A stretch of DNA of 64,000 nt from Massilia soli (GCF_016809835.1 NZ_JAFBIL020000003.1:1-64000); one strand, 5' to 3'. Shown: positions 38,414 to 46,335, counted from the stretch's first letter. Program-made: numbers and translations. Notes: a model not told the origin generated them from the sequence alone.

Positions 38414-38674
38414 ATGCGCGTCGAGATGAAAGCAGAGCAGACTGTTGAAGATGCTGTTGGTCTTCGACCAGGGGAACTACTCGAGCGGCTTTCGAACCGT
38501 ACGACAGGCTTTATGGGCTGCGATGACATCACCGAGTATGCGATTCTGGATGGCAAGGGCAATCAAAACGGAACCGCAGTCCTGACAGAACACACCGACG
38601 TCAAGGCGCCACATCATTCAACGACTGCGGCCCTGGGACCGTGCGGTTCAACCCGACGCAGCTCACAGGAATAG
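38414..38674 (+). CDS. Hypothetical protein
   Basis: 86 residues (MRVEMKAEQTVEDAVGLRPGELLERLSNRTTGFMGCDDITEYAI...), preceded by GTGGAAAATACATA. The first 60 residues look coding; the tail (GPCGSTRRSSQE) does not. A frame beginning at 38641 continues with more plausible protein sequence, so a frameshift near 38635 is possible. Not recognised. Confidence 0.45.
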   Translation: MRVEMKAEQTVEDAVGLRPGELLERLSNRTTGFMGCDDITEYAILDGKGNQNGTAVLTEHTDVKAPHHSTTAALGPCGSTRRSSQE

Positions 38675-38823
38675 TCGTCGGCGCGTCCGCGCAACAGACG
38701 GTAGTCGACACAGTCCTTCGTTGGAAGAGGCTCCCCAGTATGCCCATCCGTATTACGAGAGCGTATTCCGATTCCAAAGCATTCAAGGTGAACCTCGTTT
38801 CCCACAAAGAAGGTCGCTCATAG
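38641..38823 (+). CDS. Small hypothetical protein or second half of the preceding gene
   Basis: 60 residues (MRFNPTQLTGIVVGASAQQTVVDTVLRW...), overlapping the preceding gene by 34 nt in another frame. The composition is protein-like. It has no good ribosome-binding site, which favours its being the displaced C-terminal half of the gene at 38414. Confidence 0.35.
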   Translation: MRFNPTQLTGIVVGASAQQTVVDTVLRWKRLPSMPIRITRAYSDSKAFKVNLVSHKEGRS

Positions 38824-38862
38824 AACGCCAGTCCGGCTCGAAACGAGTAACAGTAACGTCAA

Positions 38863-38917
38863 GGAAAATTTGGCGCCACTTGGTGCCCCGATCCGGCCGG
38901 TGCCGGCACCAAGGAAA
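38863..38917 (+). repeat. Structured intergenic element, copy C (divergent)
   Basis: GGAAAAT at 38863, then GGCGCC-ACTT-GGTGCC (6-bp stem with one G-T pair) and the palindrome GGTGCCGGCACC, then AAGGAAAGATG. The ATG is followed at once by TGA, so no gene starts here; a cassette may have been lost. The next 240 nt (38918-39160) are AT-rich and gene-free, with an inverted repeat GAGAGGTCGATC-type (GGAGATCGACCTCTC near 38959) and GCATGC repeats at 38989 and 39002. They probably hold the promoter of the next gene. Confidence 0.5.
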
Positions 38918-39160
38918 GATGTGACAGCTTTGATGCTAGCCCTAATGCGAGGGAGATCGACCTCTCGTTAGACGTCTTTTTGAGAAAAGCATGCCAAAAA
39001 TTGCATGCCTTACTGTAATATTTTAACCTTTAGTTAAACTCTTGCAACAAATTTTTCTTGTTGGGTGCTTTTGGCTTTCGACGTTTACGTCCACAAGCGA
39101 ACGGCACCATGATGATCGGTCAAGCAAAGTGGGGCAGATGAACAAACTCAGGGAGCGGAT

Positions 39161-41266
39161 ATGAAGCAGCTGCAGTCGCTGGACGATATTTTCACAAAGA
39201 AGCTATTTCGCATTCCCGACTATCAACGTGGGTATTCCTGGGGCGCCAAGCAATTGGTTGAGTTCTGGGAAGATCTCGCCAGTTTGAGTGGTACGCGCTC
39301 GCATTACACCGGAGTCATCTCCATCAAGCCTGTTCCGGCGGAGGTGACAGATCTGTGGAATGACGAGCAGTGGCTTATTCAAGGAAAGCAGTACACGGCA
39401 TTTCACGTGGTCGATGGTCAGCAACGTCTAACGACAATATCGATCTTCATCCAATGCCTAATCGAGGCGGTGGAAGCGCTGCCGGCGAGCCAGGGGAAGC
39501 CGTCCGACAAAATTTACCTTGGTCACTCGAGCATTGACGACATCAGGAAGACCTTTATCGTTAAAACCGAGCCACGGCACGGAACGATTCACACATACAA
39601 ATTCGGATATGAGAAGAATAACCATTCTGCCGCATTTTTAAGGTCGAGAATATTCAATGACAAGGCCTCTACCCATGAGCAGGAAACGTTCTACACGCTG
39701 AATTTGGAAAATGCCAAAGCGTTTTTCCAGGAAAATATTCGACTTCTTCTGGCGGCGGAGGGACTGGACGCACTGGAGACCTTGTATGACAAGCTGACGC
39801 GACGCTTCCTCTTCAACTTGTATGAGATCGAAGGTAATTTCGACGTTTTCGTGGCGTTCGAGACCATGAACAATCGTGGAAAGAAGCTATCCAATTTGGA
39901 ACTGCTCAAGAATCGTCTGATCTACCTGACCACCCTGTACGACCCTCTTGAGGTCGGCGCGGATGTGGCCGAGTCAGCCCGACGCAAAATCAACGATACG
40001 TGGGGAGAGGTCTACTACCAGCTAGGACGCAACAAGCGACTGCCCCTGGACGACGATGAATTCCTGCACGCGCATTGGATCATGTACTTCAAATATAGCC
40101 GCAACAAGGGCAGCGACTATATCGACTACCTGCTGAATGACTATTTCTCCCCAAAGCAAGTTCTGGAGAAGCTTGTCGTGAGCACGGCCAAACTTGCGTC
40201 AATCGAGATTCAGGACGACACCTTTGACGCAGAGGAGGACGATTCACCTCCCGTTTTCGTCCCGAAAATGCGCTCAAGGCTGACCATTGCCGAACTGAAC
40301 GATTATGTGATCAGCTTGAACACTTCAGCGAGGTTCTGGTTCTCGACCTTTCATCCGGCAGACGCGGGGGACATCCTCGATCTGCCCGAGCAGGTGATGA
40401 TGGATAAAGTTAACCGGATAAAGATAAGCTATTTCCGCCCTTTGGTCATGGCGGCGCTGCTACTCACCAGCAAAGGCGATTCTGCAAGAATGCACCTACT
40501 CGACGGTATCGAACGATTCATCTTCCTCTCATTCCGGGTCAGTCGGGCACAAGCAAATTACGGAAGCAGTCACTTTTACCGTCTCGCGCGCGCGGTGTAC
40601 AAGCGGGACAAGACGGTCGATGACGTCATGATCGATTTGAACAAGCATCTGGCTTGGGTGTTCAACAAGGACGGCGTATTCAACAGCAATCCCTTTTTCG
40701 AATTCATCTCCAAGAAGTTCGCGACAAATGGCGATGGCTTCTATGGCTGGGGGGATCTCCGATACTTCCTGTTTGAGTACGAGGAGGAACTCAAGAAATT
40801 CCGGGGAGTGGAAAAGCTTGGATGGAGCAATTTCATCAAGAGCACAGCGGACAGATTCTCGATTGAACACGTTTATCCACAGACCGCGGATGAGCCATAT
40901 TGGGTGAATCGCTTCAGCGATTTTACCGAAGAGCAGCAAACGCGTTTGCGCGGTTCACTTGGTAATCTATTGCCTTTGTCGGCAAGCATAAATTCCGAAC
41001 TGCAGAATGATGATTTTCCCAGCAAGAAGCAGACCAAAATCGACAAGACTGGCGCTGTCAAAAGGAATGGCTATGCCAACGGCTCTTACTCCGAGCTCGA
41101 GGTTGCCGCAAAAGATGAGTGGACTGCGCACGAGATAAAGGTCAGAGGCTTGAAACTACTGGAATTCATGGAACACCGATGGGGATTCAGCCTCGGAACC
41201 GAAGAACACAAGCTCAAGCTACTCCATCTGTCGTTCCTCGGGCCACTTCGTGTCGATCCAGCATAG
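39161..41266 (+). CDS. DUF262/DUF1524 protein, GmrSD-like modification-dependent restriction enzyme
   Basis: 701 residues, fused GmrS-GmrD architecture. The N-terminal DUF262 domain has FRIPDYQRGYSW (about 17-28) and the nucleotide-binding motif VVDGQQRLTT (about 87-96), with FVAFETMNNRGKKLSNLELLKNRLIYL. The C-terminal DUF1524 domain carries the HNH-type FSIEHVYPQ and LRGSLGNLLPLSASINSELQNDDFPSKKQ. Both active-site regions are intact. Related enzymes cut glucosylated or otherwise modified phage DNA using NTP. It stands alone behind an AT-rich leader and looks separately promoted. Confidence 0.88.
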   Translation: MKQLQSLDDIFTKKLFRIPDYQRGYSWGAKQLVEFWEDLASLSGTRSHYTGVISIKPVPAEVTDLWNDEQWLIQGKQYTAFHVVDGQQRLTTISIFIQCLIEAVEALPASQGKPSDKIYLGHSSIDDIRKTFIVKTEPRHGTIHTYKFGYEKNNHSAAFLRSRIFNDKASTHEQETFYTLNLENAKAFFQENIRLLLAAEGLDALETLYDKLTRRFLFNLYEIEGNFDVFVAFETMNNRGKKLSNLELLKNRLIYLTTLYDPLEVGADVAESARRKINDTWGEVYYQLGRNKRLPLDDDEFLHAHWIMYFKYSRNKGSDYIDYLLNDYFSPKQVLEKLVVSTAKLASIEIQDDTFDAEEDDSPPVFVPKMRSRLTIAELNDYVISLNTSARFWFSTFHPADAGDILDLPEQVMMDKVNRIKISYFRPLVMAALLLTSKGDSARMHLLDGIERFIFLSFRVSRAQANYGSSHFYRLARAVYKRDKTVDDVMIDLNKHLAWVFNKDGVFNSNPFFEFISKKFATNGDGFYGWGDLRYFLFEYEEELKKFRGVEKLGWSNFIKSTADRFSIEHVYPQTADEPYWVNRFSDFTEEQQTRLRGSLGNLLPLSASINSELQNDDFPSKKQTKIDKTGAVKRNGYANGSYSELEVAAKDEWTAHEIKVRGLKLLEFMEHRWGFSLGTEEHKLKLLHLSFLGPLRVDPA

Positions 41267-41491
41267 CCGCGCACGTTCAAGCGCAATGTCACGTAGCGCT
41301 TGACGCTTCCATGCCGTGACAAACAGGGGAGCTGCAACGGGATAATTTGACAAAATCTTCGGTGGCGATACATCGCCTGGCCAGCATGGGGTGATACCTG
41401 GGGGAGCGAAAGCAAGATGGCAGCCACGATCATCGAACGAATACGGGCGGTGGTCGGACGCCAGCGCAAAAAGAGGGCGACAAGAAACCAA

Positions 41492-41563
41492 GGAAAAATT
41501 TGGCAGAACCTACGCCCCACACGATGGGGCATAGGCATTGAGAGGCTGTGCTGGCCAAGGAGG
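41492..41563 (+). repeat. Structured intergenic element, copy D
   Basis: GGAAAAAT (41492-41499), stem GCCCCA-CACGA-TGGGGC (41514-41530), GGCATTGAGAGG, then TGCTGGCCAAGGAGGA before the ATG at 41570. The loop CACGA equals copies A, F and I, but three stem pairs differ and all remain paired. The rest of 41267-41569 holds only a weak open frame from 41417 (MAATIIERIRAVVGRQRKKRAT) that I do not support as a separate gene. Confidence 0.75.
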
Positions 41564-41569
41564 AAGATC

Positions 41570-41788
41570 ATGACGACAACTGCACGCGAAAAATACCAGG
41601 CAACGGCTGTAGGCGCTACTGCGACCCTCCAACCAGCATCAAAGCAATCTGATGGATCTTTCCAGAGCGATGTGCGCGAAGTTCAGCGCATGCAAGAGGA
41701 AGGGCTGGTAACGATCACGATCGAGCATTGCGAGAGCGAGTCTGGCCGGCGGCTGATTGACCTAATCGCTTTCAGGCGCGTGCGCTAG
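41570..41788 (+). CDS. Small hypothetical protein
   Basis: 72 residues (MTTTAREKYQATAVGATATL...), with a strong AAGGAGGA ribosome-binding site supplied by the preceding structured element. The second half (DVREVQRMQEEGLVTITIEHCESESGRRLIDLIAFRRVR) looks like a small alpha/beta unit. Not recognised. Its stop codon TAG supplies the first G of the following GGAAAAT. Confidence 0.6.
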   Translation: MTTTAREKYQATAVGATATLQPASKQSDGSFQSDVREVQRMQEEGLVTITIEHCESESGRRLIDLIAFRRVR

Positions 41789-41840
41789 GAAAATCCCAGC
41801 GCTGTCGTTGCGCCCGCGATCTGGTCGGTAACCAGCATTA
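41788..41840 (+). repeat. Structured intergenic element, copy E (divergent)
   Basis: GGAAAAT begins on the last base of the preceding stop codon. A stem CTGGT-CGGTA-ACCAG (41821-41835) with a 5-nt loop is followed by CATTATGGAG and the next gene. The stem sequence is unrelated to copies A or D, but stem and loop sizes are similar. Confidence 0.55.
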
Positions 41841-41851
41841 TGGAGATACAT

Positions 41852-42079
41852 ATGGATGTGCGAAAGTTAGCAGAGCAGTTTGCGGCCGACAAGAACAAGG
41901 CAGATACCTTGAACGCGAATATCGGATATAACGGTACGAATCCCACCTACGACAAGGCTCAGGGAAACAATGGGAAGCTGATGAACCCGAACGGGCATCC
42001 TAACCATCGCGCACCAGGTGCGCCGGATGATGAGGAAGCAGAGGGCGACGTTTTCGGCCCTGCCGGCAGCGCGGATTGA
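41852..42079 (+). CDS. Small acidic hypothetical protein
   Basis: 75 residues from ATG 41852 (MDVRKLAEQFAADKNKADTL), behind a GGAG site. An in-frame ATG four codons earlier is possible. Rich in Asn, Gly, Pro and acidic residues (PNGHPNHRAPGAPDDEEAEGDVF), probably disordered. Such acidic disordered small proteins are seen among inhibitors, but no function is assigned. Confidence 0.55.
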   Translation: MDVRKLAEQFAADKNKADTLNANIGYNGTNPTYDKAQGNNGKLMNPNGHPNHRAPGAPDDEEAEGDVFGPAGSAD

Positions 42080-42094
42080 AGTAGGAAAACTCAC

Positions 42095-42628
42095 ATGACT
42101 AGCACGCGTGATCCTTACTCCGCCGAGGCTCTGGCCCGTATGCAGGCACTCGTCGAAGAAATGTCTGAGCAAACCGACCGTGGGGTTGCGATAGTTGGAT
42201 CCGCGTGGGTGGAGGAAGCCCTTCATGCGACCCTGGAAGCGTTCCTGCACCCGGAATCGAAAGCATGGAAGCGTCTCTTTGAAGGCAATGGCCCACTGGC
42301 CACGTTCTCCGCAAAGATAGACTTGCTACACGTGCTTGGCCTCATCAGCGAAATAGTTAGGGCTGACTTACATGCGATACGCGAGGTTAGAAACGAGTTC
42401 GCACACCAGATCGCGCATAAGATAAGTCACGCCAAGCTCGGGTTCGGTTCTCAACATATCCAGGACAAGTGCCTAGCCTTGAAATGTGTCGCACACGAAC
42501 GTCTGTCTGATCCGCGCGAGGCGTTCATTCGAGCCTGCGCCGTCTTGAATGCGGATTTTGAGATGGTTCGCATGTTTGGCGTCAAATTGCCTGATGCCGG
42601 CCAGGTGATTGCCAGCATTGAGCGATAG
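42095..42628 (+). CDS. MltR-family protein
   Basis: 177 residues. ALVEEMSEQTDRGVAIVGSAWVEEALHATLEAFL followed by LFEGNGPLATFSAKIDLLHVLGLISEIVRADLHAIREVRNEFAHQIAHKISH matches the mannitol-operon-repressor MltR/DUF4145-like all-helical family, including the terminal RNxFAH motif. Despite the name, many members on mobile elements are not tied to mannitol. Preceded by GTAGGAAAACTCAC. Role here unknown; the RNEFAH motif recalls HEPN-type proteins. Confidence 0.78.
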   Translation: MTSTRDPYSAEALARMQALVEEMSEQTDRGVAIVGSAWVEEALHATLEAFLHPESKAWKRLFEGNGPLATFSAKIDLLHVLGLISEIVRADLHAIREVRNEFAHQIAHKISHAKLGFGSQHIQDKCLALKCVAHERLSDPREAFIRACAVLNADFEMVRMFGVKLPDAGQVIASIER

Positions 42629-42768
42629 TTACAAAGCTCCTGGGGCCCAGGTATGCTTCGGGTGCGGCTGGATACGCCAGAGGCATGCGCTGCGGCAATG
42701 ATCTTTTGATGAACAAGAAGCGGTTAGCACCTCGCCAAAGCGGCTGAGAAAACCTGATCGGAAAATGC

Positions 42769-43362
42769 ATGAAACGATGGTTTCAGTGGCTAATTATTAG
42801 ACCTTGGCCAATTTGGTCTCTGTTGCTCGTATCGGTCGTAGTCGCTATTGGCGGCAACTGGACAATGGACGGCAACGGTCCAGGTTTCAATAAGGTTGCG
42901 GGTGCCTTGCTGCAGGCTGTGGGTGCAGCGCTTGTCCTGATTTCACTGGATGGCAATGTTGGCCTCTTCAAGGGCCGTGGCATTATCGCGGAGGCGTTGA
43001 AGTGGGTTCACGACTATCCCAAGCCGCCGCAAACGATAGAGCTAAGCGCGGCCGCATCAATCCAGAGCAATTGCACTACCAGTGGCGCAATCACCTGTCG
43101 GCCCTCGACTATCGATGGACGTGTTGCGGAACTTGAGCGAGTTGTAGTTGAGCTTACAACACTGATTACAAAAAGCCATAGCGAACTGACCGAATCGATC
43201 GCCACGGCACGACTGGACGCCAGGATCGCAAACAGTCAAATAGCTTTCACCATCCGCGACCTCGAAAAAAAGGTAGTAGTGTCGGCAGTTGGTGGATTAA
43301 AGACCCAAGCGTTTGGGGTAGGCCTCGCGTTGCTGGGGTCGGTCCTCAGCGTGTTTAGCTAG
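42769..43362 (+). CDS. Hypothetical membrane protein
   Basis: 197 residues. Two N-terminal hydrophobic spans (PIWSLLLVSVVVAIGGNW and AGALLQAVGAALVLISLDG), a soluble coiled-coil-like middle (VAELERVVVELTTLITKSHSEL) and a C-terminal span (AFGVGLALLGSVLSVFS). Starts after GATCGGAAAATGC. The 140 nt before it (42629-42768) hold no gene that I can support. Not recognised. Confidence 0.6.
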   Translation: MKRWFQWLIIRPWPIWSLLLVSVVVAIGGNWTMDGNGPGFNKVAGALLQAVGAALVLISLDGNVGLFKGRGIIAEALKWVHDYPKPPQTIELSAAASIQSNCTTSGAITCRPSTIDGRVAELERVVVELTTLITKSHSELTESIATARLDARIANSQIAFTIRDLEKKVVVSAVGGLKTQAFGVGLALLGSVLSVFS

Positions 43363-43380
43363 TCAAGGAAAACGGACGCC

Positions 43381-43596
43381 ATGACGAAGCTCTTTAACCT
43401 GAACGCAAATCCGGCCGACTTCCCGGATGCAATGGCGAAAGCCACGCGGATTGGTCGCATGTACGCGATGGAACGCAAGCGGAAAATTTCCAGTGTGCGC
43501 GCTGTGTCCGAACTGGTGTCGCCTGGCTGCGCGAACGGCTTTGCCACGGCCCTCAAACAGGCCTGTAACGCTGGCCATTGGTCGGCATCCCTTTGA
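43381..43596 (+). CDS. Small hypothetical protein
   Basis: 71 residues (MTKLFNLNANPADFPDAMAKATRIGRMYAMERKRKISSVRAVSELV...), preceded by CAAGGAAAACGGACGCC. Basic, probably helical; the RKISSVRAVSELVSPGCANGFATALKQA part could be a small DNA-binding fold, but this is a guess. Not recognised. Confidence 0.55.
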   Translation: MTKLFNLNANPADFPDAMAKATRIGRMYAMERKRKISSVRAVSELVSPGCANGFATALKQACNAGHWSASL

Positions 43597-43607
43597 TCGG
43601 AAAACCC

Positions 43608-43898
43608 ATGCGTGACATTTTTGAACCGCGGCATGAGCTGGCGAAGAGCATCTACCTGGCCTTTCAAACCGAGGGCTCCAAGCGAAAAGGCCGCACAGTT
43701 GACGCGTGGGTTCAAGCCGAGCGCGAAGCTGTTTTCCGTGAGTGTCTCCGGCAGGCGCAAATGCGAGGCTTGCACGCGCTGACCATGGATGAGGCGGCCG
43801 CTGCGGAACGTTACGCCTACGGGTCGACCGACTACGGTGCTAAGTGGACCTATCAGTTGGTTCGCCTCATGGCACCGACCGAAGGACAGGCCTATTAA
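43608..43898 (+). CDS. Small hypothetical protein
   Basis: 96 residues from ATG 43608 (MRDIFEPRHELAKSIYLAFQ...), preceded by TCGGAAAACCC. Contains VDAWVQAEREAVFRECLRQAQMRGLHALTMDEAAAAERYAYGSTDYGAKWTYQLVRLM, which resembles short phage- and plasmid-borne helical proteins, but I cannot name the family. Eleven nt separate it from the previous stop. Confidence 0.55.
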   Translation: MRDIFEPRHELAKSIYLAFQTEGSKRKGRTVDAWVQAEREAVFRECLRQAQMRGLHALTMDEAAAAERYAYGSTDYGAKWTYQLVRLMAPTEGQAY

Positions 43899-43913
43899 AG
43901 AGCAGGGAATACG

Positions 43914-44171
43914 ATGAAGAAAAAAATCTATGGCCGCAAGGTCGGATCGAAGGACGAAGTGGCGCTGCTAATCGAGGGTGAAGGCGTATCGACTGGTGGC
44001 GTGAAGGTTGACCAGGGCGAGCTGGACCAGTTCTCGGTTGAGAATGCCCGCCGTGCAGTGCAAGGCATGCGCGAGCGCGGCATCGAGGGTTACGTGGTCT
44101 TTGAAGGCGACCCGACGCACTACCAATTCACGCCAGAATCGGACTTCGTGTACCCGGCCACCGTTCACTAG
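43914..44171 (+). CDS. Small hypothetical protein
   Basis: 85 residues (MKKKIYGRKVGSKDEVALLIEGEGVSTGGV...), mixed alpha/beta with a likely two-stranded end (GYVVFEGDPTHYQFTPESDFVY). Preceded by GCAGGGAATACG, a variant of the usual boundary sequence. Not recognised. Its TAG stop runs straight into GGAAAAC of the next gene. Confidence 0.55.
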   Translation: MKKKIYGRKVGSKDEVALLIEGEGVSTGGVKVDQGELDQFSVENARRAVQGMRERGIEGYVVFEGDPTHYQFTPESDFVYPATVH

Positions 44172-44180
44172 GAAAACAGC

Positions 44181-44558
44181 ATGGTTCTTAAAGGCCTTTA
44201 CCTTGTCGTGTTCAATCACTCTGGATACGAGCAGCTCGCGGGAGCCGGCAGTCGTGAGTTTGCGAAGCCTTTCAGGAAGCATCTGCTTCAATCACTGATT
44301 GGCAGTGGTCTAGCTATCGCACTGGCGGTTGTTTTGACGACGGCAGCTGGACGCGTCGAATGGTCAAGTCCATTCGCATGGAATAAGGCGCTGGCTAGCC
44401 TGGGAGTATTCTTCGGGGCTTGGGGCACATGGTTCGGCGTTACGGAGCGAGGTGCGTCGTGGAAGAAGTCACGCTTGGACGAGCGCCTCAGGGATGCCGT
44501 GTTCATCGGCCTGTTTGTGCCAGGGGTGGTTTTCGGTGCCGCCAGCACCCTATGGTAG
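44181..44558 (+). CDS. Hypothetical membrane protein, duplicate 1
   Basis: 125 residues. Three hydrophobic spans: LLQSLIGSGLAIALAVVLTTAAG, ALASLGVFFGAWGTWFGV and DAVFIGLFVPGVVFGAAS. It differs at 11 of 125 residues from the protein at 44894. Its start is preceded by GGAAAACAGC, shared exactly with the duplicate, and the sequence after the stop is also shared. Not recognised; a membrane effector or immunity role is possible. Confidence 0.65.
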   Translation: MVLKGLYLVVFNHSGYEQLAGAGSREFAKPFRKHLLQSLIGSGLAIALAVVLTTAAGRVEWSSPFAWNKALASLGVFFGAWGTWFGVTERGASWKKSRLDERLRDAVFIGLFVPGVVFGAASTLW

Positions 44559-44565
44559 AGAAGAC

Positions 44566-44650
44566 GATAAAATTCAAGCGGTACCGAAGCCAGCCACGAG
44601 CTGGCGACTTTAATGAGAAGGTCCGGCGTGGTGTCGGCCCAACGAGGATA
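44566..44650 (+). repeat. Structured intergenic element, copy F
   Basis: GATAAAATTC (degenerate GGAAAAT), GCGGTACCGA, stem GCCAGC-CACGA-GCTGGC (44589-44605), TTTAATGAGAAGGTCCGGCG, then GTGGTGTCGGCCC and AACGAGGA. The left half matches copies A and G, the right half copy B. The second block can pair as GGTC-C-GGC / GTGGT / GTC-GGCC. Confidence 0.75.
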
Positions 44651-44654
44651 CTCA

Positions 44655-44870
44655 ATGAACACAATCAAAGCAGTGCTGGATTCCCTGTCGAAAAAGGATT
44701 CGCACGATCATTACCCTGCGATTACAGTTTTCACGCGTGGAGGCAAAGAATTTAGCGGCTCCCTTGCGAACTGGGATCAAGCGAAATCGCCGAACCTCGT
44801 CAAGATCACTAGCAACTCAAGGGTTGTCTGTTATATCAATTTAGCTGATATCGAAGCAGTCAGTACCTGA
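44655..44870 (+). CDS. Small hypothetical protein
   Basis: 71 residues from ATG 44655 (MNTIKAVLDSLSKKDSHDHYPAITVFTRGGKEFSGSLANWDQ...). Short beta-rich protein; ITVFTRGGKEFSGSL then NLVKITSNSRVVCYINLADIEAV resembles an Sm-like/LSM beta-barrel strand pattern, but this is a weak similarity. The ribosome-binding site (GAGGA) comes from the element just upstream. Confidence 0.55.
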   Translation: MNTIKAVLDSLSKKDSHDHYPAITVFTRGGKEFSGSLANWDQAKSPNLVKITSNSRVVCYINLADIEAVST

Positions 44871-44893
44871 ATCAGATCGGAGCGGAAAACAGC

Positions 44894-45271
44894 ATGCTTC
44901 TTAAAGGCCTCTACCTTATCGTGTTCAATCACTCTGGATACGAGCAGCTCGCGGGAGCCGGCAGTAGTGAGTTCGCGAAGTCTTTCAGGAGGCATCTGCT
45001 TCAATCGCTAATTGGCAGTGGTTTAGCTATCGCACTGGCAGTTGTTTTAACGACGACAGCAGGTCGCGTCGAATGGTCAAGCCCAGTCGCATGGTATAAG
45101 GCGCTGGCTACCCTGGGAGTATTCTTCGGGGCTTGGGGTACATGGTTCGGCGTTACGGAGCGAGGTGAGTCTTGGAAGAAGTCACGCTTGGACGAGCGCC
45201 TTAGGGATGCCGTGTTCATCGGCCTTTTTGTGCCAGGGGTAGTTTTCGGTGCCGCCAGCACCCTAAGGTAG
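44894..45271 (+). CDS. Hypothetical membrane protein, duplicate 2
   Basis: 125 residues, about 91% identical to the protein at 44181 (differences include P30S, A55T, F65V, N68Y, W125R). Same three hydrophobic spans. The GGAAAACAGC before the ATG is identical, and the shared sequence continues past the stop to the middle of the following stem-loop, where the copies diverge abruptly. Evidence of duplication of gene plus downstream element. Confidence 0.65.
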   Translation: MLLKGLYLIVFNHSGYEQLAGAGSSEFAKSFRRHLLQSLIGSGLAIALAVVLTTTAGRVEWSSPVAWYKALATLGVFFGAWGTWFGVTERGESWKKSRLDERLRDAVFIGLFVPGVVFGAASTLR

Positions 45272-45278
45272 AGATGCC

Positions 45279-45345
45279 GGAAAAATTCCAGCGGTACCGA
45301 TGCCAGCCACGAGCTGCAGCGCGGCGGTCGCCGCTTAATCAGGAG
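45279..45345 (+). repeat. Structured intergenic element, copy G (chimeric)
   Basis: GGAAAAAT (45279-45286), CCAGCGGTACCGATGCCAGC, CACGAGCTG, then sequence unlike copies A and F: a different hairpin GCGGCG-GT-CGCCGC (45321-45334) and TTAATCAGGAG. The switch falls inside the right arm of the first stem, as if two element halves were joined. Confidence 0.7.
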
Positions 45346-45352
45346 CAAAAAG

Positions 45353-45604
45353 ATGAAGACAGCGTTAAAACTGCTGGTGAAAATGATCGCCGTTTGCTTC
45401 GCGTTAGTAGTGGCCTGGGCGATCATGGAAGACATGCCGCGCTGGGGCTTGAACCTCATGGTATTGGCACTGCTGATCATCGCGCTAAGTCTTTGGGTAA
45501 AGTGTGAAGCTTGGTCGAAACGCTATTTGCTTAAAGCTGGCTTTGAAGAATGGTCAAATGAGCGATCCAAAATCATCGCGATCTTTCTACAAGACCGCAA
45601 CTAG
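45353..45604 (+). CDS. Small hypothetical membrane protein
   Basis: 83 residues with two hydrophobic spans (LLVKMIAVCFALVVAWAIM and WGLNLMVLALLIIALSLWV) and a charged C-terminal tail. An AGGAG ribosome-binding site lies 8 nt upstream. Not recognised. Its TAG stop is followed directly by GGAAAACGG and the next ATG. Confidence 0.6.
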   Translation: MKTALKLLVKMIAVCFALVVAWAIMEDMPRWGLNLMVLALLIIALSLWVKCEAWSKRYLLKAGFEEWSNERSKIIAIFLQDRN

Positions 45605-45612
45605 GAAAACGG

Positions 45613-46329
45613 ATGACTTCAATTCCCAACTCTACCTTGCTAGAGTTCGAGCGCCGGCTTACCGCGGAGTGGTTGCCAGTCTACTGCGACGATCCCGCAC
45701 GGAACTACAACGTTTGCGGTTTCAAGAACGGCCTCGGATCACTTGCTCACCAGGATGCCGCAGACTTTACATATTGCCTTGATACTGGCTTAGTTGGGGA
45801 CATTGGAGGTGGACGGTACAGGGCCGCGCGTAGCATGGCTACCGAGGTTCTATTCTGGGAGGGCTCCAAGCAGGTTCTCCCCCGGCCAATAACGTTGTGG
45901 CTAGAACCGATCATCACTATTGCGGCCCTCGGACGCTTGCACCGCGATTACGGCTGGCCTGGGCCACAGCTCGGGTTGCAGTCTGCCGACTGGGCTTTTG
46001 ATCTCGTCGCTTACATTAATGCAGATTCCGCGGAGATGGCAGTGGCGTGTGAAGTTAAGAAATCATCTCGGGAACTGATGCACATGATTCGCTACTTACA
46101 TAGCTTCGCTGCAGAGCCCTCGATAGTGGGCACGTGCGCGAAAGGCCCGGCGTTGAACGCTGCTCGCAAATGGGCTGCTCTCGCTGCAGCTCGACCGCCG
46201 CTCTTCTGGGCTGTCGGGCCAGCGGCCGAGAGTACCCTGTTCTGCGTAACGTATGACGACGTCGGGCCTCGTGCCTTCAAACCGTTGAGCTTAGAACGAC
46301 TTCAGTTCACCCGCTGGCAAAAACTTTAA
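45613..46329 (+). CDS. Hypothetical protein, possible PD-(D/E)XK fold
   Basis: 238 residues. The middle region LGLQSADWAFDLVAYINADSAEMAVACEVKKSSRELMHMIRYLHSF has Asp followed by Glu-x-Lys (CEVKK) at the spacing of a PD-(D/E)XK core. Flanking sequence is not recognised. It could be a nuclease-fold protein of a defence or counter-defence system. Eight nt after the preceding stop, behind GGAAAACGG. Confidence 0.55.
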   Translation: MTSIPNSTLLEFERRLTAEWLPVYCDDPARNYNVCGFKNGLGSLAHQDAADFTYCLDTGLVGDIGGGRYRAARSMATEVLFWEGSKQVLPRPITLWLEPIITIAALGRLHRDYGWPGPQLGLQSADWAFDLVAYINADSAEMAVACEVKKSSRELMHMIRYLHSFAAEPSIVGTCAKGPALNAARKWAALAAARPPLFWAVGPAAESTLFCVTYDDVGPRAFKPLSLERLQFTRWQKL

Positions 46330-46335
46330 ACGCAC

